DNA of 64,000 nt, taken from Nigrospora sphaerica (taxonomy: Eukaryota > Ascomycota > Sordariomycetes > Amphisphaeriales > Apiosporaceae). Under the pieces are notes generated by a model. The model ran no database searches and was not told the DNA's origin. It saw only the letters and a program-made list of their open reading frames with translations. Of this stretch, positions 1 to 10,156 are shown in pieces (the first letter of the stretch is position 1; every line of letters begins with the position of its first letter). A program made the position numbers and the translations under genes. The stretch lies in assembly GCA_018287875.1 (NCBI GenBank), contig JAGVVL010000001.1, positions 2,480,001-2,544,000 on the forward strand, in the 5' to 3' direction.

Positions 1-2260
1 GGGCGGTTTGGCTGGGCGACCCGACCATTGGAAGGCATGGACGAGGTCGGCCATAATATCCGGACCACGACCTGCTCATTCCAGCGAGAAGACAAGACGG
101 AAAGGATGCCTGCCGCTCACGGGAATGGGGAGAGATTGAAGCAATCAAAGGTGGCGCCGACGTACTACCATGCCGCCACCGACGCCCTTTCAGCCTGGCT
201 CGCCATGGCGGCCATTGGCAGTGGCACCGCTGGTTTAATCTCCGCTTCCATGCGCGCGCCATCGTTGGTACCTGCGCAAGTGTGTCGTGCGGAGTGGTGT
301 GGCACGGGAGAGGAAGCGGGAGGGGGAGGGGAGAAAGCGAGAGAGGGCCCTGAAGGGAATGAATCTCTGATAGCCCCCGTCATTTGCCCGTTGGCCGGTA
401 GTAGGCTGGAACAGGCAAGGGGGGGGGGAGGGGCCTGCTGGGGCTTCTAGAGCTAGCAGTTGACAATGGGGTTCAACGATCGGGGTTCGGTTCCCAAGCG
501 GGACCCTCAGCTGATATGGACGGCCGCCGTTGTGGTGGTCTCGTTCCTTCCTTCCCGATGCCGGGAATGGGAGGAGGAAGAGGTAAGTAACGCCATTGCC
601 AGTGCGTTTCCCGTCTGTGTTGTGTTGGTTCCTCCATCTTAGGGGATGGACTTTAGGCACACGGCTGCGGACGAGGCAATCGGGGTGGCTGATCAACGAT
701 GGCCGATTTGCATGATCTGGTGGGCCGACCAACGGGTGAGATGAACCCACGCATGGAAGAAATCTACTGTGTACTACGGCACAAACTCTACTGGCACGTC
801 TCCATCTACACAACAACGGACGACCCTGCACCGACGGCCGACGCACGGAACCAACTAGCAAACCAGCCAGCCAGCCAGCCAAGCCAAGCCAGCCAAGCCA
901 GCAACGCCAGCAACGCCAGCAACGCCAGCAACGCCAGCAACGCCAGCAACGCCAGCAAAGCCAGCAAAGCACGCTCCCATCGATTTCGGCTGGATGTCAT
1001 GTCGCTTAAAGGGCCGCTACACACGCATAGGCGCCAGGCCGGGCGCCGATCCAGGGTAGAAGGCGTTGCCAAGACCGGGCCAAGTGAGGACGGATGGCCA
1101 TCTATCGCCAACTACCACTAGGGCCTGGGGCTACGCTCCCTCGGCTCCTCATGGATGCTCGCCATGCCAGCCATGGCTCTTAACAGCGCGTGCTCCTCCT
1201 GGCAGCGCTGGCGCAAGACGACCCGTGGCCGATCCGGCCGACCTCATCCCTGCCGTCCGCAATTTCGCCCAACCCCAAACGGGGAGCCGTCACCACCCAC
1301 CGTCCCATTCTTGCCTGACAACCTGCGTCCAAGCTCTTGTGGTTTGCTGCCGTTCCTGCATTAGCGCGTTGGCGTCGCTTGTGCTTTCGGTTTCGGCCCT
1401 GTTGTGCTGGTTCCATCGTGGGCCTGGACGAGATGCCACGCCCGAGCCGGCCCACGCTGCGTCCGCAGCAGCCGTGGCATTCTGGGCGGCCCTCACCAGA
1501 GAGAGCCAGATGGACGGACGACGGTTCCTCTGGCCCTCTTTCCCCCGCCCACTAGCTGCCCCCCCCCCTCCCCCTTGGCAACCGGATTCTGGGCTCCGCC
1601 GTCCCATCCCCCACCCTTCCCCTCCCGGGCCTGCCTAGTTGAAGCCATGCCTGGCTGGCCTAGATGCCCCATGGTCCGCTCCCTGCGCTGCTCCCGGCGG
1701 CATTTCATATACCTGAAAGAGGGCCGGCTGCCCACGTCGCCCTCTCCTCCTGTTCCCTCACCCTCACGCTCGTTCATCCCTTGCTCAAGCGTCGCGGTGC
1801 CTTCCAGCCAACTCTGAGTGTCTTTTGACCTCTACCACATTCTTTTGGAGTACGCGTAGTCACTCGTTCACTTGTGGTGTTCCCGGACACCTGATACGGC
1901 CCCGAGGTGCTGTCTGTATATAGAGAAAAGGTGAGTTGCCATACCTGACTTACACCCACGGCCACGGCCCTACACTGCGGCCTACCGTACTTCGTACGAC
2001 ACCACCGTCTGTACCCGGCTGCCCCGCTCGCCCTTCCCCCCCCGGCCCGGGCCTCGCTTTGCTTCTTTGTCTTCGAGCCTGTCGTGTTGCCGTTGGTGCC
2101 GGCGCATGAACATGGCCGGCTTTGTGCTGCTTGACAAACAACCAGGGGACATGCTTGCTGACCACAACGGCCCAGATCCTTGTCGTTTTCCGTCTCTTCG
2201 CAACAAATCTCATCCTAGTCCAGCGCGGCCATACTTGGATAACTTCCAATCCTCATCACA
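1..2260. other. Upstream region of the SUN-family gene, no gene supported
   Basis: About 2.3 kb at the left edge without a supportable gene. The open frames here are low in protein character and partly created by a 9-bp tandem repeat. The last few hundred bases are pyrimidine-rich and probably hold the promoter and 5' leader of the SUN gene that starts at 2261. A 3' end of a gene lying left of the window cannot be excluded. Confidence 0.5.
901..963. repeat. 9-bp minisatellite (GCAACGCCA)n
   Basis: Six perfect copies of GCAACGCCA run from 901 to 954. A degenerate copy (GCAAAGCCA) follows, with CCAGC/CCAAG tandem sequence just upstream from about 865. Because the unit is a multiple of three it opens all frames and creates artificial Ala/Ser/Asn-rich or Leu/Trp-rich open frames on both strands. 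Confidence 0.9.
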
Positions 2261-3628
2261 ATGAAGGTGACGATTCTTAATCTGGCTCTGGCGGCCTCGT
2301 TGGCCGCCGCGCAGCCGCACCACCACGGCCACGCCCGCTTTCACCAGAGACGGGAAGCGTCTCCGGTCGAGAAGGTCGACGAACCCGCCGACGTCGTGAC
2401 CACCTACGCCGCTGCCACGGCGACGGCCTACGTCATGGCCGGTAAAGAGGTCAGCCCCGAGGAGGCCAAGGCCGGCATCGACAAGGGCCTTTACATCGTC
2501 GTCGGAGAGAGCACGCCCACCTTCACGCCTCCTCCGCCTCCCTCGAGCACGCCCACGCCTTCGCCCACCATGCCCGAGTTGAAGGCCGCTTTCATCCAGA
2601 AGAGCTCCAAGGCCGAGAGCACGGTCGCGCCGACCACGACGTCTTCGACGCCCGCGCCTTCCGCCACCAGCAAGAGCGACGCCGGCTACCAGACCGAGGG
2701 CATGGGTCTCGACGCCGAGTTCCCCGACGGAAAGCTCGACTGCACGTGGGACAGTGTCGCCAAGTATGGTGCCATCGCCGTTCCTTGGATGGGCCTCAAG
2801 GGTTTCACCGGCGTTCAGCGCGTGGCCGGCTTCAAGCTGGGCTCCAAGTCGCCCATCAGCAACATTGTGACGGGTATCGTGGGCGAGGGCTGCGGCAACG
2901 GCGCCTTCTGCTCGTACGCCTGCCCTGCTGGCTACTACAAGACGCAGTTCCCCCAGGACAACCAGGGCCTGACGGGCCAGTCCATCGGAGGTCTCTGGTG
3001 TGAGAACGGCAAGCTCCGGCTGACGCGGCCCGAGTTTAAGACGCTTTGCGAGAAGGGTCCCGCCGGCATCACGGCCTCCAGCTCCCTCAAGAAGGGTGCT
3101 GCCATCTGCCGTACCGACTACCCGGGTACCGAGTGCATGAACCAGCCGCTCTGGGTGGACGGCGGCAACTCGGGTCTGCCCGTGGCCAACGTGGTCCAGT
3201 CCAAGTACTACGTCTGGCAGGGCAAGTCGACCAGCTTCCAGTACTACATCAACCCCCAGGGCGTCGCCGTCGAGGACGCGTGCACGTGGAACAGCGCTAC
3301 CAACCCCGACAGCGCCGGCAACTGGGCCCCCATGAACATGGGCGTCGGCCAGACCGACGACGGCCAGACGTACCTCTCCATCTTTGACAACAAGCCCACC
3401 AGCACGGCCAAGCTGAACTTCAATGTCGCCCTCATCGTTGACGGCAAGACGGTCTGCACGTACGAGGACGGCACTTACACCATGAACGGCAAGACCATCC
3501 AGGACGGCTGCACAGTGAGTACCCACCCGTTCCATCGTGATGACCATGGTGCCCCAGCCGAAACTGACAACGCGATCCAGGTCTCGGTCATGGATGGCCA
3601 GAAGGCCGATATCCACTTCTACGACTAA
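2261..3628 (+). CDS. SUN-family secreted cell-wall protein (Uth1/Sun4 type, GH132)
   Basis: Secreted SUN-family protein, a fungal family tied to cell-wall remodelling, septation and beta-glucan. Exons are 2261-3514 and 3581-3628, giving 433 residues. Residues 1-18 form a signal peptide (hydrophobic, ending AAAQ). A short dibasic segment (QRR, about residue 30) suggests Kex2 processing. A Pro/Ser/Thr-rich linker follows, then the cysteine-rich SUN domain from about residue 145 to the end, with the family landmarks GEGCGNGAFCSYACP, LCEKG, CRTDYPGTECM and a C-terminal DGCTV segment. The 66-bp intron near the 3' end is a multiple of three and stop-free; removing it restores the family-typical ending GCTVSVMDGQ. 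The start is the first ATG after a pyrimidine-rich leader and directly precedes the signal peptide. Enzymatic activity of the family is not settled, so family membership is much surer than biochemical role. Confidence 0.93.
   Translation: MKVTILNLALAASLAAAQPHHHGHARFHQRREASPVEKVDEPADVVTTYAAATATAYVMAGKEVSPEEAKAGIDKGLYIVVGESTPTFTPPPPPSSTPTPSPTMPELKAAFIQKSSKAESTVAPTTTSSTPAPSATSKSDAGYQTEGMGLDAEFPDGKLDCTWDSVAKYGAIAVPWMGLKGFTGVQRVAGFKLGSKSPISNIVTGIVGEGCGNGAFCSYACPAGYYKTQFPQDNQGLTGQSIGGLWCENGKLRLTRPEFKTLCEKGPAGITASSSLKKGAAICRTDYPGTECMNQPLWVDGGNSGLPVANVVQSKYYVWQGKSTSFQYYINPQGVAVEDACTWNSATNPDSAGNWAPMNMGVGQTDDGQTYLSIFDNKPTSTAKLNFNVALIVDGKTVCTYEDGTYTMNGKTIQDGCTVSTHPFHRDDHGAPAETDNAIQVSVMDGQKADIHFYD
3515..3580 (+). 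other. 3n, stop-free intron in the SUN gene
   Basis: The intron starts GTGAGTACC and ends GATCCAG, with a CTGAC branch-type site about 13 bases before the acceptor. It is 66 bp and open in frame, so retention would insert 22 residues before the last 15 residues of the protein. Confidence 0.85.
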
Positions 3629-5037
3629 GCGCGGTAGACGAGTGATGTGTCGGGCCCCAACCTGGACTGATTTTCTTTGTGGTTGCTCGCCCCCATCTGC
3701 TAAGCGCACTGTTTCCGGCCTCGTAAGGGCACAAAACCATACCGTGGCGCGGTCCTTTCAATAGGCAGTAGCGACAGCAGCTTTCGAGCCACGGTGGCCG
3801 ACTGGCTGCGGATGACGGGGAAGGCATGGAGAAGGGAAGCAGATTGGGGGTTGTTGTTGTTGTTGTTGGAACTCCGCCAAGAGCCACAGCAACACGCGAG
3901 ATGCCCCTGACGTTTAATTATTTTATTTTTGGATGCGATGCGACCGCGTAGCGATATAAGATCAGCGAATGGTCACGGCGAAGATACCTACTTACCTCTA
4001 TACACTGCACCTCCCATCACCCTTTCTTTTGTATCTCGCGCGCGGTGTTTTTTCAGTTGGCTTTTTATGTTTCGATTGCTTGCTGGGGAAATGCTTGGGG
4101 CCGGATGGCTTAGGGCGAGAATACAGAGTTGTTGATTTTTGAGTAACGAATTCTGTCGCGCCTTGGAGACGGGGTGCGGCTTTAACTAAACCTTTCTTTT
4201 TCGCCCCTCCTCTTCTTAGTCCCAATGACTTTATGTTTCTTCTTCCGTTGGTTGCCAGCCGTCCGGTACGGAGAGGACTGCGATGCATGAGGAAGCGGGT
4301 GTGGTTGTGACGGCGAAGCCGATGACGATACTGCGTCGCATAGCGGCATGCCCTCCACCTCACCCTCCGACCCTTTTCTCCTTGGACGCCCCCAACCCGC
4401 TGACTCGGTTCTTTCTGCGCAGTGGGCCGATATGGGCCTCGACGGCCGGCCCGGGTGGCGGCGGCCGACGATGCAGGCGGCGGCGCTCGTCTGGGACGGC
4501 GCGCGGTCGCCGACAGGGGACTGTCCCACGTTTCTGCCGAGCGGCGGCCGATAAAGGGGGTGGCGAGCCGACGCCCCCGGGGTACCTGATGGAAGCCGAA
4601 CGACGCCGGCCTGTTGCGCCGGCTCGAGTTGTCGGAGGACGGCCCGGCCGCCGAGGGGAATTTAGTCCATCTCTGACGATTCAAAATGCCGCGAAGGGCC
4701 TGGAAGGCGCACAAGGGCCTGAGATTGGCCACGCACGGCAGATAACACATGCATTTCGCAGATTGGTCAAACGTGGCGCAGATTTAGGTTCGCGGCTGTT
4801 TTGTTACCTTTCTCTCCAATGGAATACGTGAAACTCCGTCCATGCTAAAACATAAAGAGAAACAGCCACCGATGTACAACCGCTTAGGCATAGTCCCGCG
4901 GCGAACCGTTAATCGTAAAAAAAAGACTTGTACAGTCATCCTGGTATTTCCTTACCTACCACCGCTTGCTGCTCATCTTCGTTTCAGTTTCCCTTCTGGA
5001 TATTAACGTCGTATCGTCCCCGCCCTTGCCTTCCGGC
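3629..5037. other. Intergenic between convergent SUN and SDH2 genes
   Basis: 3' flanks of two converging genes. It contains a (TTG)6 run at 3851-3868 and AT-richer patches near 3905-4000 and 4850-4990 that would suit 3' untranslated regions. A 250-codon open frame on the minus strand (4750-3998) is rich in Arg/Pro with no domain character and is not called. Confidence 0.5.
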
Positions 5038-6033
5038 TTAGAAAGCCATCTCCTTCTTGATCTCGGCAATGGCTAGACCGGGGTTCAAGCCCTTGGGGCA
5101 GGTTCGGGTACAGTTCAGAATGGTGTGGCATCGGTACAGGCTCATCGAGTTGTCGAGGGCGGCCTTGCGCTGGGCCGTCTTCTCGTCACGCGAGTCGATA
5201 ATCCACCGGTACGACTGCAACAGGATGGCGGGTCCCAGGTACTCCTCGGCGTTCCACCAGTACGAGGGGCACGACGTTGAGCAGCAGGCGCAGAGAATGC
5301 ACTCGTAGAGACCGTCCAGCTTCCTACGGTCCTCCTTGCTCTGTCGGTACTCCTTGCCCTATTCTTCTGATCAGCACATTGCGTCCTCTCCATGGGTAAG
5401 GGTGGCGTGGGGTTGGGGCGTACGTCGGGAGCGGGGGTGTCTCTCTGCAGGTAAGGCTTGATCGACTTGTATTGCTTGTAGAAGTGCGTCAGATCCGGCA
5501 CCAGGTCCTTCACGACGTAGGTGTGAGGCAGGGGGTAGATCTTGGTCTCCTGGTTGGTGTCGGTGGGAATGCGGCCTGGAGGAGAAGAACGGCGGGTCAG
5601 CAAGAAGCAGCGGCATCGCGTGCCGGGCAGCGCACGGGGCGGCAACGCGGGGTCACGCACATAAGCAAGCCAGGGTGTTGGTGCCGTTGATGTTCATGGC
5701 GCAGCTACCACAGATACCCTCTCTGCAACTCCGGCGGAAGGTCAAGGTGGGGTCGATCTCGTTCTTGATGCGAACCAGGGCGTCCAACACCATGGGGCCA
5801 GTCTTGTTCAGGTCCAGCTCGTAGGTCTGCATCTTCGGCTTCTCTGTCGGCTGATCGGGGTTCCATCGGTAGATCTGGAACTTCTTGAGCTTGGCCTGGG
5901 AGCTGGACTTGGGGTTGGCCTCGACGGTGGCATCGCCAACCGAGGCCATGGAACGGGAGAAGACGGCGGGTCGGAAGGCCGGGCGCGACGCGGCGGCCAG
6001 CAGCCGGGACGAGGAAGAGCGGAGAGCGGCCAT
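5038..6033 (-). CDS. SDH2: Succinate dehydrogenase iron-sulfur subunit, mitochondrial
   Basis: Iron-sulfur subunit of respiratory complex II, passing electrons from FAD in SdhA to ubiquinone in the mitochondrial inner membrane. Exons on the minus strand are 6033-5661, 5575-5424 and 5358-5038 (introns 85 and 65 bp), giving 281 residues, the usual size. Residues 1-30 are Ala/Ser/Arg-rich without acids, a mitochondrial presequence. The 2Fe-2S ligands are in CREGICGSC (Cys103, 108, 111) and Cys123. The 4Fe-4S and 3Fe-4S clusters are supplied by [12 protein letters not shown] and by the [20 protein letters not shown] region, with the conserved C-terminus AEIKKEMAF. The first intron splits a Cys codon (LACLC-RIP) and the second lies between PAPD and GKEY; both joins reproduce the family sequence. 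It is divergent from the Fmp42-like gene. Confidence 0.97.
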
Positions 6034-7712
6034 TTTGACGGGTGCACGTGGGAATGCGAATGGGGGGAGGGGAGGGGGGGGAAAAGGAAGAAGAGGGCCA
6101 GCCAGGCAATTCGAAGCAAGTGTTACAGTGACGAAGCTGGGCAAGCCTGCAACAACCTATGGTGGATTGACTGGAGAACAACCAAGGAAGAGAGATGAAA
6201 GAAGGAAAGAAGAAGTTAGCATGTGAGGTGCTTGTCACGGTTTAGGGACCCGGGCCAATGGGATGTTGGGAATGGTCAGCTAAGGTATGATGCGCCCGAG
6301 GTAATCAACCGGCGCACGGACCAATGCACTAATGATCCGTTCTGCCCCGCCACACCGCTTACCGTAGCCAGTCAGCCATGTCGTAACGGTGCGCGAGAAG
6401 TCTGGGTAAGTAGGTACGGAACGCACTAATCACCTATTATACTTACCTATGCTAACCGCTTAAGTAACCTGTTTTATTACTTTCAATACAAGAGCAAGTT
6501 TAAGCTACAGGGAGCTGTACATGTAAGCCTCCGTCCGAATAAGAAATCGCGAGCTTGTTGTAGGAAACCCTCGTCGGGATTTCTAGTAATGATTAGCTCG
6601 AATTGTGTCTCCACCGACGTCTTTGAAGACGCGGACTTCGTTGATTGCCGTAGTCACTCCCGAGGGGCGAGGGGGTGGACAAAAACAGCGCCTCAGTTAG
6701 GGAACTTTTCCATCGTGGCTCACCCCTCGCCCCCACACTCCATAGCTCCGATCATGTGGCCCACCCGCGAGTGGCATGGCGAAACATGACCGCATCTATT
6801 TTTCCCGCCGCCACCCAATTGGGGAAATGGTGGGGTTTCTCTCTCTTTTGCGGCTGAATGCCATCAACCCCCTCTCGTTTTTCTTCTTCTCTTCTCGCCC
6901 TTGTCTCCCATGGAGCCACCAGCAGGATTTGGCCTTTCCGGCAGAGGGGCCGGCATTGTTTTCTCTGCCCCGGGCTGTTGGTGCGTGTTACCAACCCAAG
7001 GATGGTCGGATCTTGGGGGAGGGGGGGCTGCATGATAAGGGTGGGAGAGGGGATGGGGATTCCCCACGCCGGGAGAGCGTAAGTTGAAAGGAAAATAACG
7101 AACAAGGAAAAGAGAGCGAGAAAAAAACCCACGAAATTCGCTTTTGGACTTCCACCACCGGCGTGTGATGACGGCCTGATTAAAGTTGGCCAAGCTTCAA
7201 GATTCATCCATCCCTCTCTCCCGCCTCTCACTACGCCCGACTTGTCGTCCCGATCAACTGCTGCTGTCTGGATCCGAGGCCAAGGCCAGGACCAAGGCTA
7301 CACGCAAACACTAACCCGAGCACATCTTGTCCCTTTGCGGCCGTGGGCGTCTGTTCGTACGGCGGGCGTCTTCCTGTCCACTCGCTACCGAGGGACGCTA
7401 CGACTTGCGGCCCCCACAGCCACTCATCCCCAACACCTGATCGATCACCCGCCTAATTAGCGCTTCCTTTGCTAGCCGGCCGCTGTCTTGGAACTCTGGT
7501 TGAACTTGTTGGCTTGCCGACTCCCGCAAGTTGTATGAGACGGACGAACGCAACGCCCCGGCGGTTCTCCGTCTTCCTCTATTGTGTCTCTTCCGTCTTC
7601 CCCAGACGTTCCCGGCTAAGGCGTGTCTCGTGTGTCCTCCCTTTCCTGCAAGCGCAGCTTTCTTCTTCTTCTTAGGCTCGACCCGTGCGTGAGCGACTGA
7701 GGGAAAAGAGAA

Positions 7713-7716
<4 letters not shown>
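6034..7716. other. Divergent upstream region of SDH2 and the MFS gene
   Basis: About 1.7 kb shared by two outward-facing genes. SDH2 would be served by the left part, which contains two CCAAT pentamers. The right part is rich in pyrimidines and then purines as it approaches the MFS start. Open frames on both strands are short and compositionally biased; none is supported as a gene. Confidence 0.5.
6255..6325. promoter_or_regulatory. Two CCAAT boxes upstream of SDH2
   Basis: CCAAT occurs at 6255-6259 and 6321-6325, about 222 and 288 bp upstream of the SDH2 start codon. CCAAT is the target of the fungal HAP/CBC complex, which controls many respiratory and iron-sulfur genes. The match is only five bases per site, so function is an inference. 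Confidence 0.35.

Positions 7717-7744
<28 letters not shown>
7717..7744 (+). repeat. (AG)14 tract in the leader of the MFS gene
   Basis: An uninterrupted AG dinucleotide run ends five bases before the ATG at 7750. It lies in the 5' leader, immediately in front of the start codon. Confidence 0.9.
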
Positions 7745-7747
<3 letters not shown>

Positions 7748-7749
7748 CC

Positions 7750-9694
7750 ATGTCGCTGAACCGCGTCGCCTCTCTCGAGACCTTCTTGAGCGCCGGCCAC
7801 ACCGACGATGGCCGCCCCATCCGCCAGACTCGCGAGCGCCGCGACTCGGCCTCGTCCTACGCCGCGTCCGAGAGGGCCCGCAAGCTCAGCTTCAACCCGC
7901 TTCCCGAGTCATGGGACCCGGCCTTCACTCGGGATGACGACGTCCCGAACCCAGCCGTAGGCGCCTTCGAGGTGCCTCAGTGGAAAAGAATCCGTACGTC
8001 GCCCCCACCCGCCGGCGCCCGGGGACAACGTTTGACAAGGCGCCCGTTCACTGACCGGACCCGCAGTGCAGATTTCCGTGACGGTCGTGTACTGCCTATT
8101 CGCGGCCGGCATTGTGTTCGGCTATGCCGCCGTTAAGCCTGTTTTGAAACAAGAGGGCGCTTACCAGGATGTGTAAGTCGGCCGTTCCGCCCGGGCCCGG
8201 CAAGGGAAACCCCGGCTCCTGCGCCGTGGACGTTCCGAAAGACCCGCCAACGTCCATGGCGCAGCATCTCGTGACAATTAGCTCACACTCTTCGTGTCCA
8301 GCTGCGCGGGCGACGATACGTGCGTGGAGATCCGCCTCAACCTCATGTTCACGACGGCCGCCGTGACCACCAACGTCGCCGCGCTACCCGTCGGCGCCAT
8401 TCTCGACCACTACGGTCCCAGGGTCAGCGGCTGCCTCGGGGCCCTGTTCCTGGCCCTGGGCTCCGTCGTCATGGCCTACGCGAAGCGGCTGCCCTTTGAC
8501 GGGTTCCTGCTGGGCTACCTGCTGCTGGCCCTGGGCGGCCCCTTTACCTACATTTCGTCCTTTCAGCTGTCTAACGCGTTTCCCCGCCGCTCGGGCTTCA
8601 TCCTCGCGCTCCTCACGGGCGCCTTCGACGCGTCGAGCGCCCTTTTCTTGGTGTACCGCCTCATCTTCGAGAAGACGGGCGGGGCCTTCGGGCACGACCG
8701 CTTCTTCCTGGCCTACCTGGTCGTTCCCGCCGCCATCGTGCTCGCGCAGTTCACCATCCTGCCGGCGCAGTCGTACAAGACGGTAGGCGAGCTGATCCAG
8801 GACGTCGAGGACGCCGACGCCGCCGCCGACGCCGCCTTTGTTGACGACGACGTCGACGCCGACGACGACGTCGCCATCGTCGACGACCAGGTGGACGAGG
8901 AGACGGCGCTGCTGCGGGCGGAGCAGCGCGAGCACCGCGCCGCCGTGGCGCACGAGGTCGAGTCGCTGCTCGGCACGGCGCCCGAGGCGGCCAAGCAGGC
9001 GCGGCGCGAGGAGGCGCGGCTGGGCCGCAGCGGCGTCTGGGGCGTCATGCACCAGCGCTCGGCGTGGGAGCAGCTGCGGTCGGCCTGGTTCTGGCTCATC
9101 TGCCTCTTCACCGTCGTGCAGATGACGCGCATCAACTACTTCGTCGCCACCATCCGGCCCCAGTACGAGGCGCTGCTGGGCTCGCGCGACCGCGCCGCCG
9201 CCGTCAACGGCGTCTTCGACGTCGCCCTGCCGCTCGGCGGCCTCGCCTCCATCCCCTTCATCGGCGCCGTGCTCGACCGCTTCAGCACCGTCACGGTGCT
9301 CGCCACCCTCGTCGCCACCGCCGCCCTCATCGGCGCGCTCGGCGTCATACCGTCCGAGGGCGCCGCCTACGCCAACATCGCCCTCTTCGTCCTCTACCGC
9401 CCCTTCTACTACACGGCCGTGTCTGACTATGCCGCCAAGGTCTTCGGCTTCCGCACCTTCGGCACCGTCTACGGTGCCATCATCTGCCTCGCCGGCCTCG
9501 TCAACTTCGTCCAGAGCGGCCTCGACTACCTCTTTCACTCCACCTTTGCCGGCGACCCCGTCCCCGTCAACCTCATCCTGCTCGGCCTCGGCCTTGCCAT
9601 CGGTCTGCCCCTCGTCGGCTTCGTCGCCTGGAACGTGCGCACCCGCAACGCCAAGGCCCTCGCGCGCAGTGCCGCCCGCCAGGCTCGCGCGTGA
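7750..9694 (+). CDS. FMP42: Major facilitator superfamily carrier, Fmp42/SLC43-like
   Basis: Multi-pass membrane transporter of the Fmp42 branch of the MFS, a fungal group related to animal SLC43 amino-acid carriers; the substrate is not known. Exons are 7750-7993, 8067-8172 and 8302-9694 (introns 73 and 129 bp), giving 580 residues. A hydrophilic N-terminus of about 85 residues precedes about twelve hydrophobic segments. The cytoplasmic MFS signature is seen as GAILDHYGPRVSG after the second helix. The central loop between helices 6 and 7 carries a run of Asp/Glu (about residues 283-318). The intron joins restore WKRILQISVTVV and AYQDVCAGDDTC, where the Cys pair in the first outer loop is typical of the branch. 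The C-terminus is Ala/Arg-rich. The orthology name is moderately supported; the fold is certain. Confidence 0.88.
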
Positions 9695-10156
9695 GAAACC
9701 CCAACGCCACAACCACCGGCCCGCGTGACCCCTAGGGTGGGGCCCAAACTGCTGTGGAACGAACCCGCATATGTGTATGTAAGCTGCTTGGGATATACGG
9801 GCACCGGAGGAGAAAAGCGGTATAGTCGGGCTGCAATGTTCCACGAAGATTGGCGTATCCTTGGGTTACGGTGGTTTTGTGTACTTGTTTTTTGAAGGCT
9901 ATTTAATCCCCCGCTGTCGGGACACGAGTTTGCACACAGCAGTGATACCATACACCACGTAACCGATGTAATATACAAAGCCTGTCACGCAGGAAGCCCA
10001 CACCCCCCTTCCTTCCCACGCCGCTAAACTTACTAAGTAATCTTGCGCGAGAGCCGCACCAAACACTCATAGCTAGAGGTGCATATAAGTAAAGGGCGTC
10101 CATTCTTCTGTTCGGAAGTTTCACTGGGGAACCCCGTAGCTGACTAAACACCAAGC
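9695..10156. other. Intergenic between convergent MFS and HOS2 genes
   Basis: 460 bp holding the 3' ends of two converging genes. I see no further gene. Confidence 0.6.

Noticed and set aside
235..1121. Repeat-rich open frames on both strands at the left edge
   Set aside because: Created by a 9-bp tandem repeat that keeps every frame open; no domain or conserved start context.
2210..3709. 499-codon minus-strand open frame opposite the SUN gene, and the similar 486-codon frame opposite the MFS gene (8384-9844)
   Set aside because: Both are antisense codon-bias shadows; the plus-strand genes have signal peptide, membrane and domain features.
3998..4750. 250-codon minus-strand open frame between SUN and SDH2
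   Set aside because: Arg/Pro/Ser-rich, no motif, overlaps other open frames of similar quality; typical of GC-rich non-coding DNA.
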